Source of the DNA: Butyricicoccus faecihominis
Lineage (GTDB): Bacteria; Bacillota; Clostridia; Oscillospirales; Butyricicoccaceae
Assembly (NCBI RefSeq): GCF_024462775.1
Contig: NZ_JANGCE010000014.1
Location: 1 to 64,000 of the forward strand
Reading direction: 5' to 3'
Length of the DNA: 64,000 bases
The translations under genes and the position numbers were made by a program. Below, piece after piece: positions 27,229 through 35,898 of the stretch. Position 1 is the first letter of the stretch, and every line of letters starts with the position of its first letter. Below the pieces are notes generated by a model, which had not been told where the DNA came from, did no database searches, and was given only the letters and a program-made list of their open reading frames with translations.

Positions 27229-28213
27229 GGTGCTTCTCCTTTCCCAATTCGACGAGGCGCTGCGCGCATTCCTCATCGGTTACCAATATATTGATATAAC
27301 CGCCTTGCAGCGCGCCGTATACGGCTTCGGCCTTGTGCAGGCCGCTGCCGATGCCGATTTTGTTTTCCACCGTGCGCAGCTGCGAAAGCGGCATGCCCGC
27401 GACGCGGTCGTTAAACGCCTGATATTGTTCCGTTTCACCGTTGCGGTCGTAGAATTGGAGCGACAGGTCGCCGACGATGCCCTCCTCGACCAGCTGGTTG
27501 ATCTGTTCGGCGGTGATATAGCCCGCCTTGATCATCGTAGAGCCCGCGCGGTTGGGGATGCCGATGCCCATGATGACCGTTTTGATCTCCTTATAATACT
27601 GGATGATGCGCTGCATCGCTTTTTCCTTCATAAAGCCCTTTAGGATCTTTTGATCGGAAAAAACCGCGGGCGCGAAAAATTCCACATATTCAGCGCCGAA
27701 CAGCTGGGCAAATTCGAGCGCGATCTGGTTGGAATGGATGTTGACCGTCGAACTGCGGCCCGAGCTGATACCGCCTAGGATCGGCACAAAGGTGCAGGCG
27801 ATGCTGTCCGCCGATTGGCGCGGGCTACAGCATACGTTGTGCAGCGTCATGCCCATGGACACGCCGACGACGTCGCCGTCGCGCAGGTAGGTTTCAAGCA
27901 GCCGGATGGTGGCGGAGCCAAGCTCCGTCATATGATCGAACCGGGTGGATAGCGGGCTGTTTTCAACGACCACGGCCTCCTTCAGGCCGTAAAGCTGTTC
28001 CAGCTCCTGTTCGAGGCGGCTGTACTCCAGGCTGTTCGGACTGAGCACCTGCACCACGACCATGCCCATTTCCCGGCCCGCCGCCAGCATCCGGGAAACC
28101 GAAACGCGGGATATCCCAAGCCGGTCGGCGATTTCCTGCTGCCCGATATGCTCCTCATAATACAGCTTGCAGCATTTGTAAATTAAACGGGGATCATCGA
28201 CTACTTTTCTCAT
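27218..28213 (-). CDS. SorC-family sugar-binding transcriptional regulator
   Basis: A 331-residue regulator with an N-terminal HTH (QQEIADRLGISRVSVSRML) and a C-terminal sugar-phosphate sensing domain (VGVSMGMTLHNV, then KTVIMGIGIPNRAGSTM and VAGMPLSQLRTVENKIGIGSG). It is first in the PTS operon and probably controls it in response to a phosphorylated polyol. The start follows GAGGGGGATACC. Confidence 0.92.
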   Translation of the reverse strand: MRKVVDDPRLIYKCCKLYYEEHIGQQEIADRLGISRVSVSRMLAAGREMGMVVVQVLSPNSLEYSRLEQELEQLYGLKEAVVVENSPLSTRFDHMTELGSATIRLLETYLRDGDVVGVSMGMTLHNVCCSPRQSADSIACTFVPILGGISSGRSSTVNIHSNQIALEFAQLFGAEYVEFFAPAVFSDQKILKGFMKEKAMQRIIQYYKEIKTVIMGIGIPNRAGSTMIKAGYITAEQINQLVEEGIVGDLSLQFYDRNGETEQYQAFNDRVAGMPLSQLRTVENKIGIGSGLHKAEAVYGALQGGYINILVTDEECAQRLVELGKEKHHVE

Positions 28214-28274
28214 GGTATCCCCCTCTTTTTATCACTTTTTGGTGTTCTTTTCCGTTTTCCCTTGATCTGATTTG

Positions 28275-28303
28275 AGTATAGTACCCATGCATCTTTTTTG
28301 CAA
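28275..28303 (-). promoter_or_regulatory. PTS operon promoter
   Basis: On the minus strand TTGCAA (28303-28298), 17-bp spacer and TATACT (28280-28275), about 60 bp before the SorC-type gene. Confidence 0.75.
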
Positions 28304-28307
28304 TAGT

Positions 28308-28319
28308 TTCAGTGCTGAA
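28308..28319. promoter_or_regulatory. Candidate SorC operator
   Basis: TTCAG and CTGAA are perfect inverted arms with a 2-base centre, placed 4 bp upstream of the -35. The rest of 28320-28500 shows no gene. Confidence 0.4.
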
Positions 28320-28520
28320 CATATGTAAAAATGCGTACAAATGGGGCCGATTTCATTATCATTTGTAAGCACTCTGTTTGAAAAACACAATTTAGGGGCC
28401 GGTTTTCTGTGCACTTTTACCCTCATCTTTTCCATGTGTTTCCATACGCTTTTGCATCTGTTCCGCGCGATGCAGGGATCGTGATGCATGATCTCGTTTG
28501 TTCTCCCTCGCCTAAGGCGC

Positions 28521-28549
28521 TTGCGCGGCGTAAACAATGGGTGTAGAAT
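28521..28549 (+). promoter_or_regulatory. Promoter of the Crp/Fnr gene
   Basis: TTGCGC, 17-bp spacer and TAGAAT end 31 bp before the ATG. Confidence 0.55.
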
Positions 28550-28580
28550 AGGAGCACTTCTGAAACCAAGGAGGGATACC

Positions 28581-29249
28581 ATGGCGCTTGATACTTATTT
28601 GCCGTTTTGGAACCGGCTTACAGAGGCGCAGCAGCGTTTGCTGCAAAACGCCGCGCGGGAGGAGCGTTACCCCGCGCGCGCGGTCCTGCACAACGGATCG
28701 GCGGACTGCATCGGCTTTCTCTTGGTAACGAGCGGACAACTGCGCGCCTACCTGCTCAGCGAGGACGGCAAGGAGCTGACGCTTTACCGCCTGTTTGAGC
28801 GGGATATATGCCTGCTTTCCGCCTCGTGTATGCTGCGCGGTATCGATTTTGACATCACGGTGGAGGCCGAGCGCGACACCGTGGTCTGGCATATCCCGCC
28901 GGAAACCTATAAGCGGCTGATGGACCAATCGCTCGCCGTAGCGGCTTACACCAACGAACTCATGGCTTCGCGCTTTTCCGATGTGATGTGGCTGATGGAT
29001 CAGGTGATGAACAAAAAACTGGATTCCCGCTTATCCGCCCTGCTGATCGAGGAGCAAGCGCTCGCCGGGAGCGACGCGCTGCACATCACCCACGAACAGC
29101 TCGCGCATCATCTCGGCAGCGCGCGCGAAGTCGTGACGCGGGTGCTGAAATACCTGCAAGGCGAAGGGCTTGTCCGGCTGACCCGGGGCACGATCGAAAT
29201 ACTCGATCGCGCGCGCCTTGCGGCGCTGGCGGCGGACAGTCTGCGCTGA
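28581..29249 (+). CDS. Crp/Fnr-family transcriptional regulator
   Basis: A 222-residue regulator with a cyclic-nucleotide-binding-like beta roll (about 15-120), a long dimer helix and a C-terminal winged HTH (HITHEQLAHHLGSAREVVTRVLKYL). There is no N-terminal Cys cluster for a 4Fe-4S centre, but Cys residues occur in DICLLSASCML, which could be redox sensitive. AAGGAGGG precedes the ATG. The thioredoxin gene follows 84 bp downstream, and a redox-stress role is inferred from it. Confidence 0.9.
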   Translation: MALDTYLPFWNRLTEAQQRLLQNAAREERYPARAVLHNGSADCIGFLLVTSGQLRAYLLSEDGKELTLYRLFERDICLLSASCMLRGIDFDITVEAERDTVVWHIPPETYKRLMDQSLAVAAYTNELMASRFSDVMWLMDQVMNKKLDSRLSALLIEEQALAGSDALHITHEQLAHHLGSAREVVTRVLKYLQGEGLVRLTRGTIEILDRARLAALAADSLR

Positions 29250-29333
29250 ACTGTGACTAAGTCACGGAAAGGGCGGGCGTTTTGCGGTATCCTTATCTCA
29301 ACAAAAACAAATGCGATAAAGGAGCGAAACAAG

Positions 29334-29642
29334 ATGTCTGTTTTTTCTGTTCATGAAGGTAATTTTGAAGCCGAGGTATTACGTGCCGGTCAGCCCGTGC
29401 TGCTCGATTTCTGGGCGCCGTGGTGCGGACCCTGCCGCATGCTCGGCCCCGTGGTGGAGGAAATCGCCCAGACGCATCCCGAAGTCAAGGTGGGCAAGGT
29501 GAACGTGGATGAAGAGCCCGCGCTCGCCGCCCGGTTCGGCGTGATGGGCATCCCCGCCCTGTTCTACCTAAAGGACGGCGAGGTCGTATCCTCCGCCGTG
29601 GGCGCGCGTCCCCGCGCCAGCGTGGAGGCCATGCTTAAATAA
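29334..29642 (+). CDS. trxA: Thioredoxin
   Basis: A 102-residue cytoplasmic thioredoxin with the active site WCGPC, buried Asp in LLDFWAPW and the cis-Pro loop MGIPALFYLKDG. GGAGCG precedes the ATG. It probably shares a transcript with the Crp/Fnr gene. Confidence 0.95.
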   Translation: MSVFSVHEGNFEAEVLRAGQPVLLDFWAPWCGPCRMLGPVVEEIAQTHPEVKVGKVNVDEEPALAARFGVMGIPALFYLKDGEVVSSAVGARPRASVEAMLK

Positions 29643-29655
29643 ACACACCATAACC

Positions 29656-29707
29656 ATATATAAGGGAAGCGGCGCGAAGGGTTCTTTTGCACGCTTCCCT
29701 TATATAT
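29656..29707 (+). terminator. Hairpin after trxA
   Basis: A 16-bp perfect stem (ATATATAAGGGAAGCG with its complement) around a 20-base loop. The U-run comes a few bases later, so it may act as terminator or as a stabilising 3' end. Confidence 0.65.
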
Positions 29708-29855
29708 CTCCGAATTTTTTCTAATTCATTACAAAAGTTACGCGCGTCGCCTAAAAAGAAACCGATATGTAACCGCCCCGGTGTAAGATGATTTTATGAT
29801 AAAGGAAATCTCGGCGCCGTATCGGCGACATCTCATCGAGGGTGGGGGGCATACC

Positions 29856-32675
29856 ATGAAACAAAATCGTTTACTGGCAGGGCTGCTATCTCTTCAAATG
29901 CTTCTGGCATTTGCGCCGGCTTATGCGCTGGCGGCCGAAGAGACTTTGACCAACGGCCAGATTGTTAAGAGCAGCGCCGCGCAGACCGCGGAAGAAACGC
30001 TGGAAAACGGCCTGCTCTCCATCAATAAGCAGGTTCTTGCCACAGAAGAGGAAAACCGGTTTCAGATCCAGTTGGATGTAACCACGGCCGAGGATCTGCG
30101 GCAAATGGAGCTGCCTGCAAACGCGGCGGTATTTGTTCTGGTGGATAAATCGTCGAGCCTGAACGGCAGTTCAGAGATCATCCCTGATTTGGAGGAGCTG
30201 CGCGACGTTGTAGCGCAATTTGATCTGTCGGTAAGCGCGGAGGATTTCCCTGCCCGTACGGACTATGCCAAAGAAACCGGCGCTCTCACCGATGTGGATG
30301 ATATGTTGAACGCCAATTTCGCATCCGAAGAGACCGATCCTACTGATGAATACGCGGTGCGCGCCGATACTTCTCTTCATTTGTCCGCGGTCAAGCAAGC
30401 GGTTTACAACTGCTACCATCGCCGCGCTTGGTTCGAGCGCAAAGCGGTAATCGACTTTTTGGATGAATATACAGCGGATGATTCTGCGGACCGTTATTTT
30501 GCGCTTGGCGTTTTTCATCAGGACGCTTCGGTAAAAGCGGATTGGCAGAAGGTCGATTCCGATTGGCAGGACGACGACAGCCTCTATACCACCGTGACCG
30601 ACTATACCAAGAACGAAGAGCCGTGGAACACGAATACGCAGAAGAATTTTCAAAACGATCCCTCCCCCCTGACCTATACAAGGGGCAGCGGCAGCAACCT
30701 TGAAGCCGCTTACCTGCTGGCCCGTAATATGATGTACAAAGCGTTTAACGAACAAAGCGGCGAGCTGGCAAGCGCCAATGTGCCCGCGGCAAACCGCCAC
30801 GTAATCATTGTTTCCGACGGCGAGCCGAGCTGGAGCTGCTCGGCCGATGCAAGAGATGCGGCGAACAGCGACTGGTCGGACACCGGCAAGATCAAGGGAG
30901 ATAAAACCACCTACGGGCAGGCTTATGCCGAGGACCAGTTGGAGTCCATGGCTGAGATCGCCCAAAGCGACGATTTTTCGCTGGACGTTGTTTGGTACGG
31001 CGAAGCAACGCTGGGCAATTCCATTTATAAGGACGATCCCGAGCGTTTTGCGGATTCCTTTCAGGGCACTGAGGATGAAGACCTGTCCCAGCTTGGCATG
31101 AGCGGCATTTTCCGCGAGCTGGCTTCCATCGAGTCGATCGCTTATCCGTGGTCGGTCAGCGATCCCATGGGCGAGTATATTGAATTTACCGGCGCGCCGG
31201 AGCAGGACGGCGTACCGCAGCGCGCGGTCACGGAGAAAAACGGCGCGCTTGTCTGGGATTTAACCCAGTGCACGCCGGTTGATACGACCGAAATGGAGAT
31301 CGAGAACGGCAGCCGTACCCTCTCGCACTACCGGCTCACCTATTTCATCGCGCTTGATAACCGCGCGGACGGCTTTGTCAGCCGCGCGGCTCTCGATACC
31401 AACGGCGAGACCGTACTGACCTACACCGTGACCAGCATGACCGACGGCGCGGTAAACGACTATGAAAAGCGCACGGCCCGTTTCGATATCCCGCGGGTGC
31501 AGGGCTATCTCGCGGATGTGACCATTCAAAAAGCGACAGGTACCGGCGCGCCGCTCTCTGGCGCGACCTTTGCTCTGACCGATGCCGGTGGCAAGACCCG
31601 CACCGCCGTATCGGATGAGACCGGCGCGGTCAAATTTGAAAAGCTCCCTTCGGGCTATTCCTATACGCTGACCGAGACCGCCGCCCCGGCGGGCTACGAC
31701 CGCAGCGAAGCGAGCTACGCCGTGCAGGTGCGCTATGGCGCGGTCTCCTTTGGCGAGGACGGCGCGCCCACGCTGACCGTTGTAAACACCGCCACCGGCG
31801 GCAGCAACGGCGGCGGTAACGGCGGCGGTAATGGCGGCGGTAACAACAGCAACCATGGTAACAATAATAACAACACCGTAAACATTGAAGACGAACAAAC
31901 CCCGCTCGCCGCGGCGCTCGATTCGGACGATCACTTTGCATACATCATCGGTTACCCGGTGGACTATCGCACCGGCGAGAAAACAGAGGATAAGACCCTG
32001 TGGCCCGTCCGGCCCGAGCAAAACATCGATCGGCAGGAGGTGGCGACCATCTTCTTCCGCCTGCTGACTTCGGACTCCCGCATAGAAAACTGGTCGCAAA
32101 CCAATTCTTTCCCCGATGTGGCGGCGTCCCGCTGGTCGAACAACGCGATTTCGACCATGACGAACGCGGGCATTCTGAACGGCTATGAGGACGGCACCTT
32201 CCGCCCTGAACAGGCGATCACCCGCGCCGAGTTCGCCGCGATCGCGGCCCGCTTCGATTCCTCGCTTTACGTTGGCGAACATCAATTTTCCGATATCGGC
32301 GGCCACTGGGCGGCGGAATATATCGACCGCGCGGCCCAGAAGGGCTGGGTCAACGGCTATCCGGACGGTACCTTCCGCCCCGACCAGCCGATCACCCGCG
32401 CGGAAGCCATGACGCTGATCAACGCCGTTTTGGGCCGACGCACCCATGCGGAGAATATGCTGAATGAGATGAACCACTGGCCGGATAACGCGCCGGACGC
32501 TTGGTACTACGAAGCGGTGCAGGAAGCCACCAACGGCCACGATTATGAACGCGAAAACCCGACGGCCTACGAAACTTGGACCGCCATGCAGCCCGCGCGC
32601 GATTGGTCCCTTCTCGAACGTCAATGGTCTGTCGCCGCTGCCGCAAAAAATGAAGCAGCCGCGCAGACCGCCTGA
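29856..32675 (+). CDS. VWA/SpaA/SLH surface protein
   Basis: A 939-residue exported protein. Signal peptide about 1-27; von Willebrand A domain about 88-430 with MIDAS DKSSS (97-101) and RHVIIVSDGEPSW; a linker region; SpaA-type (Cna-B) domain about 552-648 with Lys559, Glu607 and Asn644 placed as an isopeptide-bond triad; a Gly/Asn-rich linker 649-675; three SLH motifs about 690-860 that anchor it to wall polymer; a 70-residue tail. The start at 29856 follows GGGTGGGGGG. Such domains suggest adhesion to host or polymer. Confidence 0.88.
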   Translation: MKQNRLLAGLLSLQMLLAFAPAYALAAEETLTNGQIVKSSAAQTAEETLENGLLSINKQVLATEEENRFQIQLDVTTAEDLRQMELPANAAVFVLVDKSSSLNGSSEIIPDLEELRDVVAQFDLSVSAEDFPARTDYAKETGALTDVDDMLNANFASEETDPTDEYAVRADTSLHLSAVKQAVYNCYHRRAWFERKAVIDFLDEYTADDSADRYFALGVFHQDASVKADWQKVDSDWQDDDSLYTTVTDYTKNEEPWNTNTQKNFQNDPSPLTYTRGSGSNLEAAYLLARNMMYKAFNEQSGELASANVPAANRHVIIVSDGEPSWSCSADARDAANSDWSDTGKIKGDKTTYGQAYAEDQLESMAEIAQSDDFSLDVVWYGEATLGNSIYKDDPERFADSFQGTEDEDLSQLGMSGIFRELASIESIAYPWSVSDPMGEYIEFTGAPEQDGVPQRAVTEKNGALVWDLTQCTPVDTTEMEIENGSRTLSHYRLTYFIALDNRADGFVSRAALDTNGETVLTYTVTSMTDGAVNDYEKRTARFDIPRVQGYLADVTIQKATGTGAPLSGATFALTDAGGKTRTAVSDETGAVKFEKLPSGYSYTLTETAAPAGYDRSEASYAVQVRYGAVSFGEDGAPTLTVVNTATGGSNGGGNGGGNGGGNNSNHGNNNNNTVNIEDEQTPLAAALDSDDHFAYIIGYPVDYRTGEKTEDKTLWPVRPEQNIDRQEVATIFFRLLTSDSRIENWSQTNSFPDVAASRWSNNAISTMTNAGILNGYEDGTFRPEQAITRAEFAAIAARFDSSLYVGEHQFSDIGGHWAAEYIDRAAQKGWVNGYPDGTFRPDQPITRAEAMTLINAVLGRRTHAENMLNEMNHWPDNAPDAWYYEAVQEATNGHDYERENPTAYETWTAMQPARDWSLLERQWSVAAAAKNEAAAQTA

Positions 32676-32709
32676 TCAAGCTTCCACCCTCCCAGCCGGA
32701 AACGGCAGC

Positions 32710-32759
32710 CGGGCCGCAGAGAAAAGCACACGCTGCTTCTCTGCGGCCCGGTATTTTTT
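32710..32759 (+). terminator. Terminator after the VWA/SLH gene
   Basis: CGGGCCGCAGAGAA pairs with TTCTCTGCGGCCCG, followed by a T-run. Confidence 0.9.
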
Positions 32760-32842
32760 ACCCGCCGCGTGAAATCAGGAAACTTTTGGGCGGCGGTTTC
32801 GTCTATTAAGATATCAAACAAACGATCGTGGGAGGAATGGCT

Positions 32843-33460
32843 ATGAAACGAATGGTCGCAAGGATCGCCGCCGCGCTAGCCGCGCTGGCACTATCGGGCT
32901 GCGGCAGCGCGCCCGGCGATAAAACCAGCGAGGTCACCGACCCTAAACTGTATTTTGACGCCACTGTTTTAGAGGTGCGGGAGCATTCCGTTTTGGTCGA
33001 GCCGCTCGAAGGCGCGGAGGAGGGAAACACCGCCGACCAGATCAGCGTTGGCACGGACAGTATCAGCGAAGAAAGCTCGGTCGGAACCTTAGCGGCCTTG
33101 CGGCCCGGCGACACGATCCGCATCGGCTATCATGGCGGTATCACGGAAACCTATCCCGCCGGGATCGACTCCGCCTTTGCGATAGCCTTTGCCGACGACG
33201 CGGCGGCCGGGCAATCCGATCTTGCCCCCATGGTCATGGTAGACGGCGCGCTCTACTACGATACAGGCGAGGAAAGCACCATAGACGGCCGCTGCGGCGT
33301 GATGGACGGCGAGATCACCTCGGCTGTGAGCGCCTCCGAAATCCCGGCAACAGACGATCAGTCCAACTTTGGCACCGGCTATGGGTACCAATATACCGGA
33401 GAAGGCCAAATTGAAATTTATATGAATGAAAAGTGGATGGTATTTGAGGAAAGAGAGTGA
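32843..33460 (+). CDS. Lipoprotein of unknown function
   Basis: A 205-residue protein with a lipoprotein signal (lipobox ALSGC at about residue 20). The mature part has an OB-like start (DATVLEVREHSVLVEP...GDTIRIGYHG) seen in many clostridial lipoproteins, then an acidic, Gly-rich region. The ATG at 32843 lies 7 bases after GGAGG, which favours it over the GTG at 32828. No partner is evident. Confidence 0.75.
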   Translation: MKRMVARIAAALAALALSGCGSAPGDKTSEVTDPKLYFDATVLEVREHSVLVEPLEGAEEGNTADQISVGTDSISEESSVGTLAALRPGDTIRIGYHGGITETYPAGIDSAFAIAFADDAAAGQSDLAPMVMVDGALYYDTGEESTIDGRCGVMDGEITSAVSASEIPATDDQSNFGTGYGYQYTGEGQIEIYMNEKWMVFEERE

Positions 33461-33506
33461 TCCTGCATCGATCAAACCGTCTTTTGGATTTTTCGTACCT
33501 ATACAG

Positions 33507-33683
33507 CAAGGGCGCGTTGCAAAACAAAAAAATGTTCCAAATTCTTGTCATTCTGAGGAGCGAAGCGACGCAGAATCTCGCGCGAACGCGTGGTTTCCAC
33601 GTTTATTCCGCGCGTTCGCGCGAGATTCTTCACTTCGTTCAGAATGACATACGGAGATCCTTTTATTTTGCAACGCGCCCTTG
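33507..33683. mobile_element. MITE-like element with 18-bp perfect inverted ends
   Basis: CAAGGGCGCGTTGCAAAA (33507-33524) is the exact reverse complement of 33666-33683. Inside is the GC-rich hairpin core (33546-33650, TGTCATTCTGAG to CAGAATGACA). No coding capacity. Confidence 0.8.
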
Positions 33684-33815
33684 CTTCGTGGTATTGGTTG
33701 CGGGCACACCTCTCTCTATGGTATTTGTTCGCTTCCTTATGCATACTAATATATTAATTCATAAGATGCTTGTTGTCAATCCCCCTTTCGTTCATTTATA
33801 TCCGGCAATCCACTC

Positions 33816-33844
33816 TTGACAAACGATAACTTATATATTAATAT
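33816..33844 (+). promoter_or_regulatory. Promoter of the DMT transporter gene
   Basis: TTGACA, 17-bp spacer and TAATAT. The -10 overlaps the motif ATATATTAATAT (33833-33844), which also overlaps the gntR promoter. A related AATATATTAAT lies at 33748-33758. Confidence 0.75.
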
Positions 33845-33876
33845 GTTAATAATGCCTTTAGAAGGGGGCCTATGCC

Positions 33877-34713
33877 GTGTCTCATCGCCGCTCTGTGCTT
33901 CTGCTCGTCGTCACCTCTATTTTATGGAGCTTTGGCGGGCTGTTCGTTAAGTCGATCGGCTGGAACAGCTATGCGATCACGTGCTTTCGCAGTCTTGTCG
34001 CGCTGATCGTGCTGCTTCCGTTTGTCGGCCGTCCCCGTCTGCCGCGCAGCTGGTACGGCGTTTTAGCCATGCTATGCTACACCGGCCTGATCTGCACCTG
34101 TATCATGGCAACCAAGCGGACAACCGCCGCAAACGCAATTTTGCTGCAATATACCGCGCCTATTTATTCGCTGCTGGCCGGTCACCTGCTGCTGCGCGAG
34201 CGTATCCGGCGGCGCGATATCGTTTCTATCGGCGCGCTGTTTTTGGGCATGGCGCTGTTTCTTTCCGACGGGCTGGCGGGCGGCGCGATGTCGGGCAATC
34301 TGATCGCGCTGCTTTCGGGCGTGTTCTATGGGTTGATGGGCGTATTCATGCGCAAGGACCCGAGCGGCCGCCCGCTCGACAATGTGTTCTGGGGCAACCT
34401 GCTGGCTGTTTTGATCATGCTGCCGCTGATCGGCAAACCGGTATGGACGCCAACAAACCTCACCCTAATCGTACTGATGGGCGCGTTCCAGCTTGCCCTG
34501 CCCTATCTGCTGTATTCCAAGGCCATCCACGGCGTGACCGCGCTGGAGATCACGCTAATCACGGTGTTGGAGCCGATCATGAATCCCGTATGGGTATTCC
34601 TTTCCACCGGCGAGCGGCCCGGCCCGCTCGCGCTGATGGGCGGCGTGGTCGTGCTGGGCACCGTGGTGCTGCATGAGCTGCCGCTTGGGCGGCGGACCAA
34701 GCCGCTCAGCTGA
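33877..34713 (+). CDS. DMT-family (EamA) transporter
   Basis: A 278-residue membrane protein with ten predicted helices in two EamA repeats (each about 130 residues). Members export metabolites or amino acids; the substrate is unknown. The start is GTG at 33877, 8 bases after AGAAGGGGG; the ATG at 33872 is out of frame. It converges with a GntR regulator that probably controls it. Confidence 0.88.
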   Translation: MSHRRSVLLLVVTSILWSFGGLFVKSIGWNSYAITCFRSLVALIVLLPFVGRPRLPRSWYGVLAMLCYTGLICTCIMATKRTTAANAILLQYTAPIYSLLAGHLLLRERIRRRDIVSIGALFLGMALFLSDGLAGGAMSGNLIALLSGVFYGLMGVFMRKDPSGRPLDNVFWGNLLAVLIMLPLIGKPVWTPTNLTLIVLMGAFQLALPYLLYSKAIHGVTALEITLITVLEPIMNPVWVFLSTGERPGPLALMGGVVVLGTVVLHELPLGRRTKPLS

Positions 34714-34719
34714 CAAAAA

Positions 34720-34753
34720 ATTCCGCATCAGCGCGTATGCGCCAATGCGGAAT
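34720..34753. terminator. Bidirectional terminator
   Basis: ATTCCGCAT pairs with ATGCGGAAT between the convergent DMT and GntR genes, with A/T-runs on both sides. Confidence 0.8.
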
Positions 34754-34769
34754 CGATCGGTATTTTTTA

Positions 34770-35444
34770 TTACGTTTCCACGAAGTACTGGGGGAACTGC
34801 TCGCGGATGAGGATTTCCCACGTTTGATCGTTCTTATGGTCGTGGTGCACATCGAGAATTCTGGTAAGCGCGGCTTCATCGCCGTCTTCGATGCAGCGCA
34901 TGATATTCAGATGCTCCTCCAGCGACTTTTCCAAAATACCCGGGCGCTGCATATCTAGCACCAGCACACGGTTATAATGCGCGCGGGAATTTGAAATAAT
35001 ATCCCAGATCTGCTCATGCCCGGCCCGCTCGAAGATCGCGCGGTGGAACGCGTTGTCATTTTTGATATACTCCACCGGAAGATGCTTTTTGACCGCCTGC
35101 GTCATGAAGTAAATTGCCTGCTCGGTCTCCGCCTGAACCGACTGCCTGCGGCGGCACAGATCAAGGCAGATCTCCGTATCCAGCAAATGGCGCATATACG
35201 CGATCTCGCGCGCCATTTGAAAATCGATCCGCGCCACATAGGTGCCCCGCTGCGGATAGATATTGACCAGATACTCGTTGGAAAGCCGGATCAGCGCTTC
35301 ACGAATCGGCGTGCGGCTGACATCCAGCTGCTCGGCCAACTCGGTCTCGCGGATGACCGCGCCCGGCATCAGGTCGAAGTACTGGATCGCGTCCTTCAAA
35401 TATTGGTATACATCCATTCTATTTTGCTGTCGCCTGCCGCTCAT
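34770..35444 (-). CDS. GntR-family (FCD) transcriptional regulator
   Basis: A 224-residue regulator with an N-terminal winged HTH (ETELAEQLDVSRTPIREALIRL) and a helical FCD ligand domain with likely metal-binding His residues (NAFHRAIFERAGHEQ, LEEHLNIM). The ATG at 35444 lies 9 bases after GGAG. The shared AT-rich motif at its own and the DMT promoter suggests it regulates both. Confidence 0.88.
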   Translation of the reverse strand: MSGRRQQNRMDVYQYLKDAIQYFDLMPGAVIRETELAEQLDVSRTPIREALIRLSNEYLVNIYPQRGTYVARIDFQMAREIAYMRHLLDTEICLDLCRRRQSVQAETEQAIYFMTQAVKKHLPVEYIKNDNAFHRAIFERAGHEQIWDIISNSRAHYNRVLVLDMQRPGILEKSLEEHLNIMRCIEDGDEAALTRILDVHHDHKNDQTWEILIREQFPQYFVET

Positions 35445-35479
35445 ATACAATGCTCCTTATGAAGTACTATTCTAATATT

Positions 35480-35508
35480 AATATATCACATTTCCCTCCG
35501 GCTGTCAA
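35480..35508 (-). promoter_or_regulatory. gntR promoter
   Basis: On the minus strand TTGACA (35508-35503), 17-bp spacer and TATATT (35485-35480). The -10 overlaps ATATATTAATAT (35486-35475). Confidence 0.75.
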
Positions 35509-35554
35509 GCCTGCCAGTTCTAACCATTTAATGCCATTCTTCAAACGTAAAATA

Positions 35555-35816
35555 GGGCTGTAAAAAAACTGTTGCAAAATAGAAGAGTACCCAAATGTCA
35601 TTCTGAACGAAGTGAAGAATCTCGCGCGAACGCGCGTTCCCAGCGTAAATTCCGCGCATTCGCGCGAGATTCGCGCTCATTAAAATGCCGCTAAGCGGCA
35701 GATTAAGGATAGCAGACTACGGTCTCGTCGCTTCGCTTCTCAGAATGACAAAATTGGTAGCATTCTTCGCTTTGCAACAGTTTTCTATTCATTTGTGAGA
35801 ACTTATTTTACAGCCC
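35555..35816. mobile_element. MITE-like element, copy A
   Basis: Begins GGGCTGTAAAA and ends TTTTACAGCCC. It contains the GC-rich hairpin core. It is the near-identical reverse complement of 41301-41508, apart from about 53 extra bases near 35673-35725 that include the palindrome TGCCGCTAAGCGGCA. No coding capacity. An imperfect palindrome (35836-35857) follows it. Confidence 0.85.
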
Positions 35817-35898
35817 CTTTTGGGTGTCTTTGGTCGGCCGAGTGAGGTCACTCGGCCCTACTTTTTCGGTGATCCACGCGGGGGGTGGCGTGTGCCGC

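Noticed and set aside
31260-32624. Minus-strand open frame (454 codons) inside the VWA/SLH gene
   Set aside because: The plus-strand frame has a signal peptide and defined domains; the minus frame has none.
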